This document shows positions 25,624 to 33,446 of a stretch of 64,000 bases of DNA, in pieces (the stretch's first letter is position 1; the number at the start of each line of letters is the position of its first letter). This stretch comes from JBGMEA01 sp963674555 (GTDB taxonomy: Bacteria > Bacillota > Clostridia > Eubacteriales > Anaerofustaceae), in the NCBI GenBank assembly GCA_963674555.1, contig OY771429.1:1860001-1924000 (forward strand), in the 5' to 3' direction. A program made the translations under genes and the position numbers. The notes below the pieces were generated by a model. That model made no database searches. It had not been told where the DNA came from and saw nothing but the letters and a program-made list of their open reading frames with translations.

Positions 25624-26448
25624 ATGCTTTTTTCAACTTTTTATTTCAGCGGGACAGGCAATACAAAATGGGCCGCGGAGCAATTAGATCGAATCATAAG
25701 AAAAAAAGGGCATGAGAGCTTTGTATATTCGATCGATCGAAATGAAGACATGACTGATGAAACGCTGAAAGAGATAATAACAAGATCCGATATGGTCGGA
25801 TTCGCAACACCGATCTATGCTTCGAATATCGCGCCGATCATGCGTCATTTTATCAAACGAGTGACAGATCTTGCAGACGACACACAAATCAAAAAAAAGG
25901 TTTATATGATCTACACATTTGGATTTGTAAATGCGTTCGGACCGAAGGCTGCTGATAAGCTTTTTGGAGGCAGTCGTTTTGAATTAAGAGCGGCAGTTAA
26001 TGTAAAGTTATTTAATTGTGTTTGCACACCGCAGTCCAAACCAATGCAACTCGAGGATGCTCTCATAAAAAAGAGAAAAAACGATGCTTTAAAAAGTCTC
26101 TCACGAATGGCTGATCGTCTTATCGCAGGCAAAAAAGAACTTTCGCGGTACAGCCCGCTTGCATTGATCGGTGACGGTGTTCGTAGCAGAGCAAGCGTTA
26201 TGATCGAGGAGACTTATAAAGCATTCTCGGTCGATCCCGAATACTGTACGCAATGTATGCAGTGCATAGACAAATGCCCGACTAAGAGCATATCCATCAA
26301 TGATCAAGGTATGTTTGTATTTTCTAAAGATTGTACTGCTTGTATGCGTTGTTACAATTATTGCCCGAGCGGAGCTTTGTTGTATAACGACACTTTTGTT
26401 GATCCCAATAAATCGAAGCGTTACAAAGCATCAGAAATATTATATTAA
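25624..26448 (+). CDS. EFR1-type flavodoxin-ferredoxin protein
   Basis: A 274-residue fusion of an N-terminal flavodoxin-like domain (FSGTGNTKWAAEQL at about 8-21 is the FMN phosphate loop) and a C-terminal double [4Fe-4S] ferredoxin (CTQCMQCIDKCP and CTACMRCYNYCP, about 200-245). The layout corresponds to the EFR1 family found in anaerobes, which should carry electrons between flavin and iron-sulfur donors. AAAGGAGACC precedes the ATG. It is monocistronic, ending at a terminator. Partners are unknown; two more proteins with this domain pair are at 39656 and 45277. Confidence 0.9.
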   Translation: MLFSTFYFSGTGNTKWAAEQLDRIIRKKGHESFVYSIDRNEDMTDETLKEIITRSDMVGFATPIYASNIAPIMRHFIKRVTDLADDTQIKKKVYMIYTFGFVNAFGPKAADKLFGGSRFELRAAVNVKLFNCVCTPQSKPMQLEDALIKKRKNDALKSLSRMADRLIAGKKELSRYSPLALIGDGVRSRASVMIEETYKAFSVDPEYCTQCMQCIDKCPTKSISINDQGMFVFSKDCTACMRCYNYCPSGALLYNDTFVDPNKSKRYKASEILY

Positions 26449-26455
26449 ATTATTA

Positions 26456-26480
26456 AAAAGCGTTTATGCGCTTTTTTTCT
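26456..26480 (+). terminator. terminator after EFR1 gene
   Basis: AAAAGCG and CGCTTTT flank TTTATG, followed by more T. Confidence 0.85.
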
Positions 26481-26497
26481 TTGCGATCGATTTCTGC

Positions 26498-26573
26498 TTG
26501 ACAAATATGGACATCGGCGTTAATATATAGATAGGCGATATATCGGAATACGATATATAGATGTGCGATATAG
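26498..26573 (+). promoter_or_regulatory. promoter followed by three phased CGATATA repeats
   Basis: TTGACA (26498-26503), 17-bp spacer, TAATAT (26521-26526). Downstream, CGATATAT (26536), CGATATAT (26551) and CGATATAG (26566) recur with an exact 15-bp period, from the transcription start to the ribosome site. A PadR gene follows, so these are probably its operator. Confidence 0.75.
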
Positions 26574-26589
26574 ATTGAAGGGTACAGAT

Positions 26590-26925
26590 ATGACCAATAA
26601 AATAAAACGTCTTTCTCCACTTACCGAAGCTACTTATTATATCCTGTTGTCATTGCTCTCGCCGTTACATGGATATGGGATTATCAAAAAGGTCGAAGAA
26701 ATGAGTGAAGACAGGGTCAAACTTGCAGCGGGGACTCTATACGGTGCGCTTACAACGTTGACTTCTCATAAGTTGATTATACTGATTGGCGAAGACGACG
26801 AGAATAAAAGAAGGAAATTATATCAGATAACGCAACTCGGTGTTGAATTGCTTCAGTATGAGATCGATCGATTAGATGAGATGGTCGAAAATGGTAGAAG
26901 GGAGCTAGAGAATACAGATGGATAA
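26590..26925 (+). CDS. PadR-family transcriptional regulator
   Basis: A 111-residue PadR-type winged-helix regulator: LTEATYYILLSLLSPLHGYGIIKKVEEMS, AAGTLYGALTTLTSHKLIILIGEDDENKRRKLYQITQLG show the conserved HTH and wing. ATG at 26590 follows GAAGGGT; an upstream in-frame ATG at 26563 lies within the operator repeats. It overlaps the next gene by 8 bp. PadR plus DUF2812 is a recurrent Firmicute pair. Confidence 0.9.
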   Translation: MTNKIKRLSPLTEATYYILLSLLSPLHGYGIIKKVEEMSEDRVKLAAGTLYGALTTLTSHKLIILIGEDDENKRRKLYQITQLGVELLQYEIDRLDEMVENGRRELENTDG

Positions 26926-27463
26926 AAGAGTCAATAAACTATTTTGGGTGTGGGATCACGAAAAAGAAAGAACTTTTTTGGAAGACATGTCCGAAAAAGG
27001 CTATCGGCTGGAACAAGTTCGTTTCGGTTCGTACGATTTTTCTGAATCTGAGCCGAAAAAGAGGATCTATCAATTTGATTTCAAGGGTTTAAATAAAATG
27101 CCTGAAGACGAGTATTTGCAGTTGTACGAAGACAGCGGATGGGATCTGGATGCGAAATACGGCGGTTGGTATTATTTTTCGAAGGCTTTGACAGATGAAG
27201 AAATTGACCTTTCGATATTTAATGATATCGCTTCCAGAAAAGCAAAATACAAGCGATTACTCACATATCTTATGATCGTGGGATTCCCGATCTATTATCA
27301 AATATTTTTCATGATACCGAATATGGCTGCGGATGAACTTAGTTTTCCGAGTTTTTACTTCTTTTTTCGCTTCTTTATTTATATCATTGGAGTACTGTAT
27401 GTTGTAGCAGTTTTAAAAATCATTTCAATGTACAGAAAATTGGATGATCATATGAAAGAATAA
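26918..27463 (+). CDS. DUF2812 membrane protein
   Basis: A 181-residue protein whose first 105 residues (FWVWDHEKERTFLEDMSEKGYRLEQV...YQFDFKG...YEDSGWDLDAKYGGWYYF) match the DUF2812 domain, followed by two membrane helices (about 113-133 and 145-168). It overlaps the padR gene and is presumably its regulatory target. DUF2812 proteins are of unknown function; a role in envelope stress sensing is only a guess from the PadR pairing. Confidence 0.88.
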   Translation: MDKRVNKLFWVWDHEKERTFLEDMSEKGYRLEQVRFGSYDFSESEPKKRIYQFDFKGLNKMPEDEYLQLYEDSGWDLDAKYGGWYYFSKALTDEEIDLSIFNDIASRKAKYKRLLTYLMIVGFPIYYQIFFMIPNMAADELSFPSFYFFFRFFIYIIGVLYVVAVLKIISMYRKLDDHMKE

Positions 27464-27468
27464 CTCTA

Positions 27469-27500
27469 AGATCCTGTCGGGCACTGATCCGGCAGGATCG
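27469..27500 (+). terminator. strong hairpin without T run after DUF2812 gene
   Basis: GATCCTGTCGG and CCGGCAGGATC form an 11-bp stem (one T-G pair) just after the stop codon. There is no clear T tract, so termination may be partial or the hairpin may protect the 3' end. Confidence 0.5.
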
Positions 27501-27510
27501 TTCATAATCA

Positions 27511-27539
27511 TTGACATGAGGCTGTGCGCAAAGTACAAT
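27511..27539 (+). promoter_or_regulatory. promoter for rubrerythrin-like gene
   Basis: TTGACA (27511-27516), 17-bp spacer, TACAAT (27534-27539). Confidence 0.72.
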
Positions 27540-27586
27540 TATATATAAGATCATAAGAGTTATGATGATAAAGGAGAGTGTGTAGG

Positions 27587-28072
27587 ATGAAAGATTTGCA
27601 ATTTGCGATACAAATGGAACTTGACGGGATGGAGTACTATAAGCAACAAGCGGAAAAGAATAAAGATAATGATTTACATACAGTTTTCTGGACATTAATG
27701 AAAGACGAAGAATATCACGCGAAATTAATAAAAGACGTTTTTAATGATACCGTATATGAACTTGCAAACACGGAATCAGTGTCCCAAGCTGAAAACGTAT
27801 TTAAAAACCTCGGTGATTTTAAAGATGAGATTATGGCGGTTCCGCATCAAATCGATGTTTACAAGGAAGCACTTAAAAGAGAAAAAGAGAGTGTTGAATT
27901 ATATACTGGGATGCTGAAAGAAGCTTCCGGAGACAAAGAAAAAATATTGTTTGAATTTTTGGTAGGTGAAGAAAAGAAGCATTACAGCGTGATCAACAAT
28001 TTGATCGCTGAACTTATGAAACCCGAAGAATGGGTCGAAGATGCGGAATTCGGTATCAGAGAAGAGTACTAA
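27587..28072 (+). CDS. ferritin-like/rubrerythrin-type diiron protein
   Basis: A 161-residue four-helix protein. Diiron ligands appear in the expected order: Glu in QMELDGMEYY, E-x-x-H in DEEYHAKLI, Glu in REKESVELYTGML and E-x-x-H in GEEKKHYSVI. There is no C-terminal rubredoxin domain, so it is the short rubrerythrin-like form seen in anaerobes, probably peroxide-reducing or iron-handling. ATG at 27587 lies ten bases after AAGGAG; GTG at 27578 is too close to it. It is read with the acetyltransferase gene that follows. Confidence 0.85.
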   Translation: MKDLQFAIQMELDGMEYYKQQAEKNKDNDLHTVFWTLMKDEEYHAKLIKDVFNDTVYELANTESVSQAENVFKNLGDFKDEIMAVPHQIDVYKEALKREKESVELYTGMLKEASGDKEKILFEFLVGEEKKHYSVINNLIAELMKPEEWVEDAEFGIREEY

Positions 28073-28096
28073 AAAAACATAAGAGAGTTTATATAG

Positions 28097-28627
28097 ATGA
28101 CAAAAGATCAAAACGAAGATCGATATTTCCGCTCGGCTGTATTATCCGATGAAGAGGAGATCATGGCGCTGTATAAACGCGTGATTGCGCAAATGAATGC
28201 TGACGGGATCGATCAGTGGAGCGATGAATACCCGAACAGAGAAATATTGCATGCCGATATCGTTGGCAATGATATGCTTATTTGTTGCGAGGATGAAAGG
28301 ATATCGGCTTGTATCGTTCACAATGAATATCAAGATCCGGAATATGCGGCTGTGGAGTGGGTCTATACAGACAGCGTTCCCGCTGTGCTACACCGTCTAT
28401 GCGTGGATCCGAATACGCACGGAAAAGGGATCGGTAAAGCGATCATGGCGGAAGCGGAAAAGATGCTCAAAGATCAAGGGTATCGGTCTATACGATTAGA
28501 TACGTATTCCAAAAACGGTCCCGCAATAAAGTTTTACGAATCATTAGGCTATGAAAGACGCGGAGACGTTTTTTTTGCAAGAGGATTATTTCACTGCTTT
28601 GAAAAAAGCTTGGTAGAAAACGAATAG
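28097..28627 (+). CDS. GNAT-family acetyltransferase
   Basis: A 176-residue GNAT N-acetyltransferase. The acetyl-CoA site is LHRLCVDPNTHGKGIGKAIMAEAEKML (about 98-124, with the Q/RxxGxG/A type loop as HGKGIG), and IRLDTYSKNGPAIKFYESLGYERRG is the C-terminal motif B. AAGAGAG lies before the ATG. It is in a run of genes in the same direction with short gaps (24 bp before, 8 bp after). The acceptor is unknown. Confidence 0.9.
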   Translation: MTKDQNEDRYFRSAVLSDEEEIMALYKRVIAQMNADGIDQWSDEYPNREILHADIVGNDMLICCEDERISACIVHNEYQDPEYAAVEWVYTDSVPAVLHRLCVDPNTHGKGIGKAIMAEAEKMLKDQGYRSIRLDTYSKNGPAIKFYESLGYERRGDVFFARGLFHCFEKSLVENE

Positions 28628-28635
28628 GAGTCGGC

Positions 28636-29826
28636 ATGAATTACAGAAAGAATATTAAAAACGGAGATATGTTATCCGTATTGGGTTTTGGCGGGATGCG
28701 CTTTCCCACAAAACGAAATTCCATAGACGAAGAACGCACCGAAGCGATGATCATACGCGCGATCGAAGAGGGTGTTAATTATTTCGATACGGCGTATATT
28801 TATCATATGGGAAAAAGCGAAGGTATGTTTGGTAAAGTCTTAGCGAAAGGCTACCGAGAAAGCGTGAAAGTCGCAACAAAGATGCCGCATTATTTAGTCA
28901 AAAAAGAAGCCGATCTGGAACGCATATTTCAAAAACAATGTGAACGTCTGCAGACGGATTATATCGATTACTATCTTATCCATATGTTATCCGATATGGG
29001 TACATGGGAGAGCTTAAAAGCCCTCGGTATTGAAGAATGGATCGCCGAGAAAAAGAAAAGCGGCGCGATCATCAATATCGGGTTTTCATTCCACGGGATC
29101 AAAGATCAGTTTATTCAATTGGTCGACGCTTACGACTGGGAGTTTTGCCAGATACAATATAATTACCTCGATGAAAATAATCAGGCGGGTACGGACGGGT
29201 TGCGTTACGCGGCACTCAAAGGCCTACCCGTGATCGTCATGGAACCGCTTCGCGGTGGAAAGCTCGTAAACAATCTTCCCACGGAAGTGGAAGACTTATG
29301 GAAAAACGCGGAACCGAAACGTTCGGCTGCGGAATGGGGACTTCATTGGGTGTGGAACCATCCCGAAGTAACGGTCGTGCTTTCGGGTATGAGCACCGAA
29401 GAACAATTGGAAGAAAACTTACGGATCGCATCCGAAGTGATGCCCGAGTCCTTTTCAAAAAAAGAACTTGCATTATTCGACCAAGCGCAAGAGATCATGC
29501 GGCGCGATATCAAAGTCGATTGTACGGCTTGCGGTTATTGCATGCCTTGTCCTTCGGGTGTCGATATCCCGGGCTGTTTTTCGCTCTATAACGAGAAATA
29601 CGCTTTGGGTACCAAGCGTATGAAGATGAATTATATGCAGAACACAGGCGCGATGACGGCTTATCCCGCAAACGCTTCATTGTGTATCGAATGCGGAAAG
29701 TGTGAAAAGCATTGTCCGCAAAGCATTCCGATCAGAGAAAAGCTCAAAGAGGTCGCCAAAGAAATGGAAGGACCGTTTTTCAAACCGCTTACAAAGATCG
29801 GTAAGATGATCTTAAAATCGAAATAG
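28636..29826 (+). CDS. aldo/keto reductase with C-terminal 2x[4Fe-4S] domain
   Basis: A 396-residue paralogue of the protein at 18778. The barrel keeps Asp (YFDTAYIY), Tyr, Lys (ATKMPH) and His (LIHML), and the C-terminal ferredoxin part has CTACGYCMPCP and CIECGKCEKHCPQ. GGAG lies before the ATG. It is followed 10 bp later by the YjbQ gene. Unlike its paralogue it has no MerR-type operator, so the two copies are probably used under different conditions. Confidence 0.92.
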   Translation: MNYRKNIKNGDMLSVLGFGGMRFPTKRNSIDEERTEAMIIRAIEEGVNYFDTAYIYHMGKSEGMFGKVLAKGYRESVKVATKMPHYLVKKEADLERIFQKQCERLQTDYIDYYLIHMLSDMGTWESLKALGIEEWIAEKKKSGAIINIGFSFHGIKDQFIQLVDAYDWEFCQIQYNYLDENNQAGTDGLRYAALKGLPVIVMEPLRGGKLVNNLPTEVEDLWKNAEPKRSAAEWGLHWVWNHPEVTVVLSGMSTEEQLEENLRIASEVMPESFSKKELALFDQAQEIMRRDIKVDCTACGYCMPCPSGVDIPGCFSLYNEKYALGTKRMKMNYMQNTGAMTAYPANASLCIECGKCEKHCPQSIPIREKLKEVAKEMEGPFFKPLTKIGKMILKSK

Positions 29827-29836
29827 GAGTTTTAAT

Positions 29837-30253
29837 ATGAAAACCTATCGAAAAGAACTGCTTTTTCATATACCGACACGCAGGGGGATCGTCAACATTA
29901 CGCCTGACGTGCAGTCCGCGATCGATGAGAGCGGTATCAAAGAGGGGCTTGTGCTCGTCAATCCGATGCATATCACGGCAAGTGTATTTATCAACGATGA
30001 CGAACGGGGTTTGCATCACGATTACGAAGTGTGGCTTGAAAAGCTTGCGCCCGAAAAACCGTACAGTCAATACAAACACAACGGATTTGAAGATAATGCC
30101 GACGCGCATTTGAAGCGCACGATCATGGGCAGGGAATCAGTCGTTGCGATCACGAACGGTAAGCTTGATTTCGGCACATGGGAACAGCTTTTCTATTTTG
30201 AGTTTGACGGTAAGAGAGATAAAAGGGTTTTAGTGAAGATTATTGGAGAATAA
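29837..30253 (+). CDS. YjbQ/UPF0047 family protein
   Basis: A 138-residue protein of the YjbQ (UPF0047) family: GIVNITPDVQSAIDESGIKEGLVLVNPMHITASVFINDDERGLHHDYEVWLE and DAHLKRTIMGRESVVAITNGKLDFGTWEQLFYFEFDG are its conserved blocks, including the three His that form the likely metal or phosphate site. E. coli YjbQ has weak thiamine-phosphate synthase activity, but the natural role is unsettled. GGAG precedes the ATG. It ends the operon, with a terminator 16 bp later. Confidence 0.9.
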   Translation: MKTYRKELLFHIPTRRGIVNITPDVQSAIDESGIKEGLVLVNPMHITASVFINDDERGLHHDYEVWLEKLAPEKPYSQYKHNGFEDNADAHLKRTIMGRESVVAITNGKLDFGTWEQLFYFEFDGKRDKRVLVKIIGE

Positions 30254-30268
30254 GTTAGATTATTTAAG

Positions 30269-30293
30269 CGACGGCTTTTGCTGTCGTTTTTTT
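30269..30293 (+). terminator. terminator after yjbQ
   Basis: CGACGGC (30269-30275) pairs with GCTGTCG (30280-30286, one wobble), followed by T7. Confidence 0.85.
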
Positions 30294-30345
30294 ATTTTGC
30301 ACGATCGATCAAACTCCTGCACATTGTTTGAAGTATTTAAGTCGC

Positions 30346-30858
30346 GCCGCGTTGGCGGCAGCAACCCTCTTTTTCACAAAAAGAGGGACAAAAACTTTAC
30401 GCTGATAATCCCTCATAGAATGTTACCCTCATGGTTTTGACAAATATAACCTCAACATATAATGGTTCGTAGTGACATATAGTCTCGCTATCATCTAATA
30501 TGCTCGGTTGTATTTATACCAAAACCACTCGGAACATTCTAGATGAGGTACTTATCACGCTTAGAGCCACCCCCATCAGTTAAGATATTTTCACGGGTCA
30601 AGGTAAATGCTCCGCATTTTGATTATATTGGGTTAGGGTCGGTAGCGGAGCAACACGCATTATAAGGCGAACGTGGCATGTTCTGAAAAGTTTGTGGTAT
30701 AAATCGAGCTCGGCAATATCTGTTTGGCAAAGCCAAACGATTGATATGCCCGAGCCGATTTGTCAGAACTTTTCAGCTAACATGCAGTGAGGTTTATACA
30801 GCGTGGGTTTTTGCCTTCTTTTTATAAAAAAGAAGGTCGTACCCCGCCGACTGCGGGG
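30346..30858. other. structured non-coding element with matched inverted hairpin ends
   Basis: No open reading frame with a ribosome site lies here. At the left, GCCGC-GTTG-GCGGC (30346-30359) is followed by a 10-bp hairpin of CCCTCTTTTT (30365-30387), then ACAAAAAC. The right end, read backwards, shows the same order: CCCCGC/GCGGGG (30842-30858), CCTTCTTTTT hairpin (30814-30836), then CAAAAAC. The stems differ by paired changes. Between them are helix A (30411-30424 with 30533-30548), an inner helix (30432-30439 with 30520-30527), helix B (30608-30615 with 30645-30652) and a 110-nt four-part hairpin C (30676-30785). No GATC occurs inside. Either a MITE-like mobile element or a large structured RNA; I do not recognise a known family. 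Confidence 0.75.
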
Positions 30859-31034
30859 GCGTATTCTTTCCAGAAAAGAAATGAAAAACTTATTACGATA
30901 GTACAGATTTGCAAGTAAATCGGTATCATCACCGCCACTTATCTTTTTTTATAGTTCTTAGATTGATAAATGATTTGTACGTATATTGCAATCTATTGAA
31001 GTTGTAACGTTACAGTAAAAAAACATCTTAATCC
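30859..31034. other. intergenic stretch, nothing recognised
   Basis: AT-rich sequence between the structured element and the trp promoter. A small hairpin TTCTTT/AAAGAA (30864-30880) continues the right end of the element. No gene or other signal is visible. Confidence 0.5.
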
Positions 31035-31063
31035 TTGACAACATAACGAAAATCTTATATACT
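31035..31063 (+). promoter_or_regulatory. trp operon promoter
   Basis: TTGACA (31035-31040), 17-bp spacer, TATACT (31058-31063). Transcription would start near 31070, just before the T-box leader. Confidence 0.82.
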
Positions 31064-31073
31064 ACATCTAATT

Positions 31074-31340
31074 TATAAACCGTTGAACAAGAGAAGTAAG
31101 AACAGTCGGGTGTACACAAGAGAGCCGTGTCAGGTGAAATGCGGCAGCACAGACGTTTCCGAATGGACTTGTGAGGGTAGCTCGAAACCTTTGGGGGGAG
31201 TAGACGCTGACGGGAACCTCGTCCGTTATCAATGAGGTGCATATGATGGTATGCAAAATGAGTGGATGATCTTTGATCATCAATTTGGGTGGTACCGCAG
31301 AAGTTTAGCTTTTGTCCCTTTCGTGGACAGAAGTTTTTTT
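31074..31340 (+). promoter_or_regulatory. tryptophan T-box riboswitch
   Basis: The leader has the T-box sequence GGGTGGTACCGCAG (31287-31300). Stem I is closed by CAAG (near 31086) and CTTG (31168-31171), and its specifier loop reads GAA-TGG-ACT with TGG (Trp) at 31164-31166. A terminator, CTTTTGTCC (31309-31317) with GGACAGAAG (31325-31333) and T7, follows the T-box. Uncharged tRNA-Trp should pair with TGG and the T-box bulge and block this terminator. The specifier and the trp genes downstream agree. This makes the operon sensitive to tRNA charging rather than to free tryptophan. Confidence 0.92.
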
Positions 31341-31395
31341 ATTATCCGAAATTATAAAACAAGAAAGGAGTTTTCATCCGCCATCAGATGAAAAG

Positions 31396-32865
31396 ATGTG
31401 TATAAAGATGATTCGACCGAGTTATGAGACTATCGAAAAATTGGCAGAAGAATACAATACGATCCCGATCTGTAAAGAGATCTACGCCGATGTGATTACG
31501 CCGATCACTCTGCTTAGGAAATTGGCGCAGGTCAGTAAGCAGTACTATTTATTGGAAAGTATCGAAGGCGGCGAAAAGTGGAGCAGATACTCCTTCTTGG
31601 GCTTTGACCCGATCTTACGTGTAACATGCAAAAACGGCGAAGTGAGTATTATCGGTAAAGAAAACAATACCGTTAAGACGGACAAACCTTTAGATGTTTT
31701 AAGAACATTGCTCTCGAATTATAGTGCACCTAAGCTGGATGAAATGCCTCCGTTTACAGGTGGGTTCGTCGGATATTTCGGTTATGCGATGATCGGATAT
31801 GCCGAACCGACTTTAAAACTTAAAGAAAGCGAATTCAACGATTACGATATGATGCTTTTTGATAAAGTGATCGCGTATGATCATTTGAAACAAAAAATAT
31901 GCGTGGTCGTGAATATGAATACCGAAGATCTTGCAAATAACTACGCTAAAGCAACAGAAGATATCGAGGCTATCGTAAAGATGATCCTTGACCCTACACC
32001 GCTTAGAAAAACACATACGGCACAAGAACCGAATTTTACGTGCAATGTGTCCAAAGAAGAATACGGTAAAATGGTCGAGCGAACGAAAGAATACATCGTT
32101 GATGGTGATATTTTCCAAGCCGTTATATCAAGGCGATTCGAAACGCCGTACAGTGATAGTTTGATCAACGCTTACCGCGTTTTAAGAACAACGAACCCCT
32201 CACCGTATATGGTCTATATGAATTTAGAAGATACGGAAATCATATGTTCTTCCCCGGAGACACTGGTGCGCTTGCAGGATGGAAGATTATGTACGTTCCC
32301 CGTAGCGGGTTCAAGACCGCGCGGTGCGACAGTACAAGAAGATCTTGCGCTTGAAAAAGACTTACTCTCGGATGAAAAAGAATTATCCGAACACAATATG
32401 CTTGTTGATCTCGGACGAAACGATTTGGGAAAAATATCAAATTTCTCTTCGGTGGAAGTAACGGAGTATATGACGATCCATCGCTATTCCAAGATCATGC
32501 ATATCACGTCCTGTGTCGAAAGTGATATTCGAGATGATTATGACGCGTGCGATGCTGTGGAGGCGGTGCTTCCTGCGGGAACCTTATCGGGCGCGCCGAA
32601 GATACGCGCATGTGAGATCATAGAAGAATTGGAAAAAGAGCCACGAGGTATTTACGGCGGTGCGATCGGTTATCTCGATTTTACAGGAAATCTTGATACT
32701 TGTATCGCAATACGTATGGCAGTCAAAAAAGACGACAAAGTATATGTGCAAGCAGGCGGCGGGATCGTCGCGGACAGTGTTCCCGAGACCGAATATGAAG
32801 AGTCCGCCAATAAAGCACGCGCAGTAATCAATGCGCTTGAAAACGCAAGTGAGGTGGATGACTGA
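31396..32865 (+). CDS. trpE: anthranilate synthase component I
   Basis: A subunit of about 490 residues that converts chorismate and ammonia to anthranilate, cytoplasmic, working with TrpG. The feedback-site motif LLES (YYLLESIEGGEKWSR) is near the N-terminus, and the chorismate-binding core has ICSSPETLVRLQDGRL, FPVAGSRPRG, VDLGRNDLG and PAGTLSGAPKIRACEIIEELE. Thus tryptophan inhibition is expected. The frame is open back into the leader terminator; the true start is ATG 31396 or 31408, as GAAAGGAG lies at 31363-31370. It overlaps trpG by one base (TGATG). Confidence 0.93.
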   Translation: MCIKMIRPSYETIEKLAEEYNTIPICKEIYADVITPITLLRKLAQVSKQYYLLESIEGGEKWSRYSFLGFDPILRVTCKNGEVSIIGKENNTVKTDKPLDVLRTLLSNYSAPKLDEMPPFTGGFVGYFGYAMIGYAEPTLKLKESEFNDYDMMLFDKVIAYDHLKQKICVVVNMNTEDLANNYAKATEDIEAIVKMILDPTPLRKTHTAQEPNFTCNVSKEEYGKMVERTKEYIVDGDIFQAVISRRFETPYSDSLINAYRVLRTTNPSPYMVYMNLEDTEIICSSPETLVRLQDGRLCTFPVAGSRPRGATVQEDLALEKDLLSDEKELSEHNMLVDLGRNDLGKISNFSSVEVTEYMTIHRYSKIMHITSCVESDIRDDYDACDAVEAVLPAGTLSGAPKIRACEIIEELEKEPRGIYGGAIGYLDFTGNLDTCIAIRMAVKKDDKVYVQAGGGIVADSVPETEYEESANKARAVINALENASEVDD

Positions 32866-33446
32866 TGATACTACTGATCGATAATTACGATAGTTTTACC
32901 TATAATCTTTTGCAGCTTGCGGGTGGTATAACCCCCGATATACTTGTTATTCGGAACGATGAACTTACGATCGATGAAATCGAAAAACTTAATCCGTCAC
33001 ATATCATCTTATCGCCGGGCCCGGGCTATCCGAAAGACGCGGGTGTGTGCGAAGAAGTGATTGAGAAGCTGAAAGACAAGATGCCGATCATGGGTGTTTG
33101 TCTCGGTCATCAAGCGATCTGTGAAGTGTTTGGCGCAAATATCATACATGCAGTCGAATTGATGCACGGCAAGAAAAGTGATATCAATATCAATAACGAA
33201 TGTCCTGTCTTTAAAGAATTGCCGAAACGCATCGAAGCCGCGCGGTATCATTCGCTTATCGCAAAGCGTGATACGATACCCGACATATTGGAAGTGATCG
33301 CTGAAGATGACATCGGAGAAGTAATGGCGGTGCGGCACAAGGATTATGAAGTGTATGGATTACAATTCCATCCGGAATCGATTTTAACGCCGCAAGGTGA
33401 AGTAATAATGGAAAATTTCTTAAAATTGGAGAGTGGGATACGATGA
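32865..33446 (+). CDS. trpG: anthranilate synthase component II (glutamine amidotransferase)
   Basis: A 193-residue class I glutamine amidotransferase that supplies ammonia to TrpE. The catalytic triad is visible: Cys in GVCLGHQAI (about 78), and His and Glu in QFHPESI (about 171-175). The N-terminal IDNYDSFTYNL and the oxyanion loop SPGPGYP are conserved. No second domain is fused. Its ATG is in the trpE stop (TGATG), so translation is coupled. In some Firmicutes this subunit also serves p-aminobenzoate synthesis; with no pab gene here, that cannot be judged. Confidence 0.95.
   Translation: MILLIDNYDSFTYNLLQLAGGITPDILVIRNDELTIDEIEKLNPSHIILSPGPGYPKDAGVCEEVIEKLKDKMPIMGVCLGHQAICEVFGANIIHAVELMHGKKSDININNECPVFKELPKRIEAARYHSLIAKRDTIPDILEVIAEDDIGEVMAVRHKDYEVYGLQFHPESILTPQGEVIMENFLKLESGIR

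Noticed and set aside
30254..31034. Possible tRNA, CRISPR array or IS remnant in the long intergenic region
   Set aside because: No cloverleaf with a CCA-proximal T-arm, no regularly spaced repeats, and no transposase-like frame. The hairpins are better explained as one structured element.
31312..31395. Upstream extension of the trpE frame
   Set aside because: It lies inside the T-box terminator hairpin and has no ribosome site; the conserved TrpE start is downstream.
31388..31405. Five-codon frame (Met-Lys-Arg-Cys-Val) before trpE as a leader peptide
   Set aside because: No Trp codons, poor spacing to the ribosome site, and the T-box already explains control.
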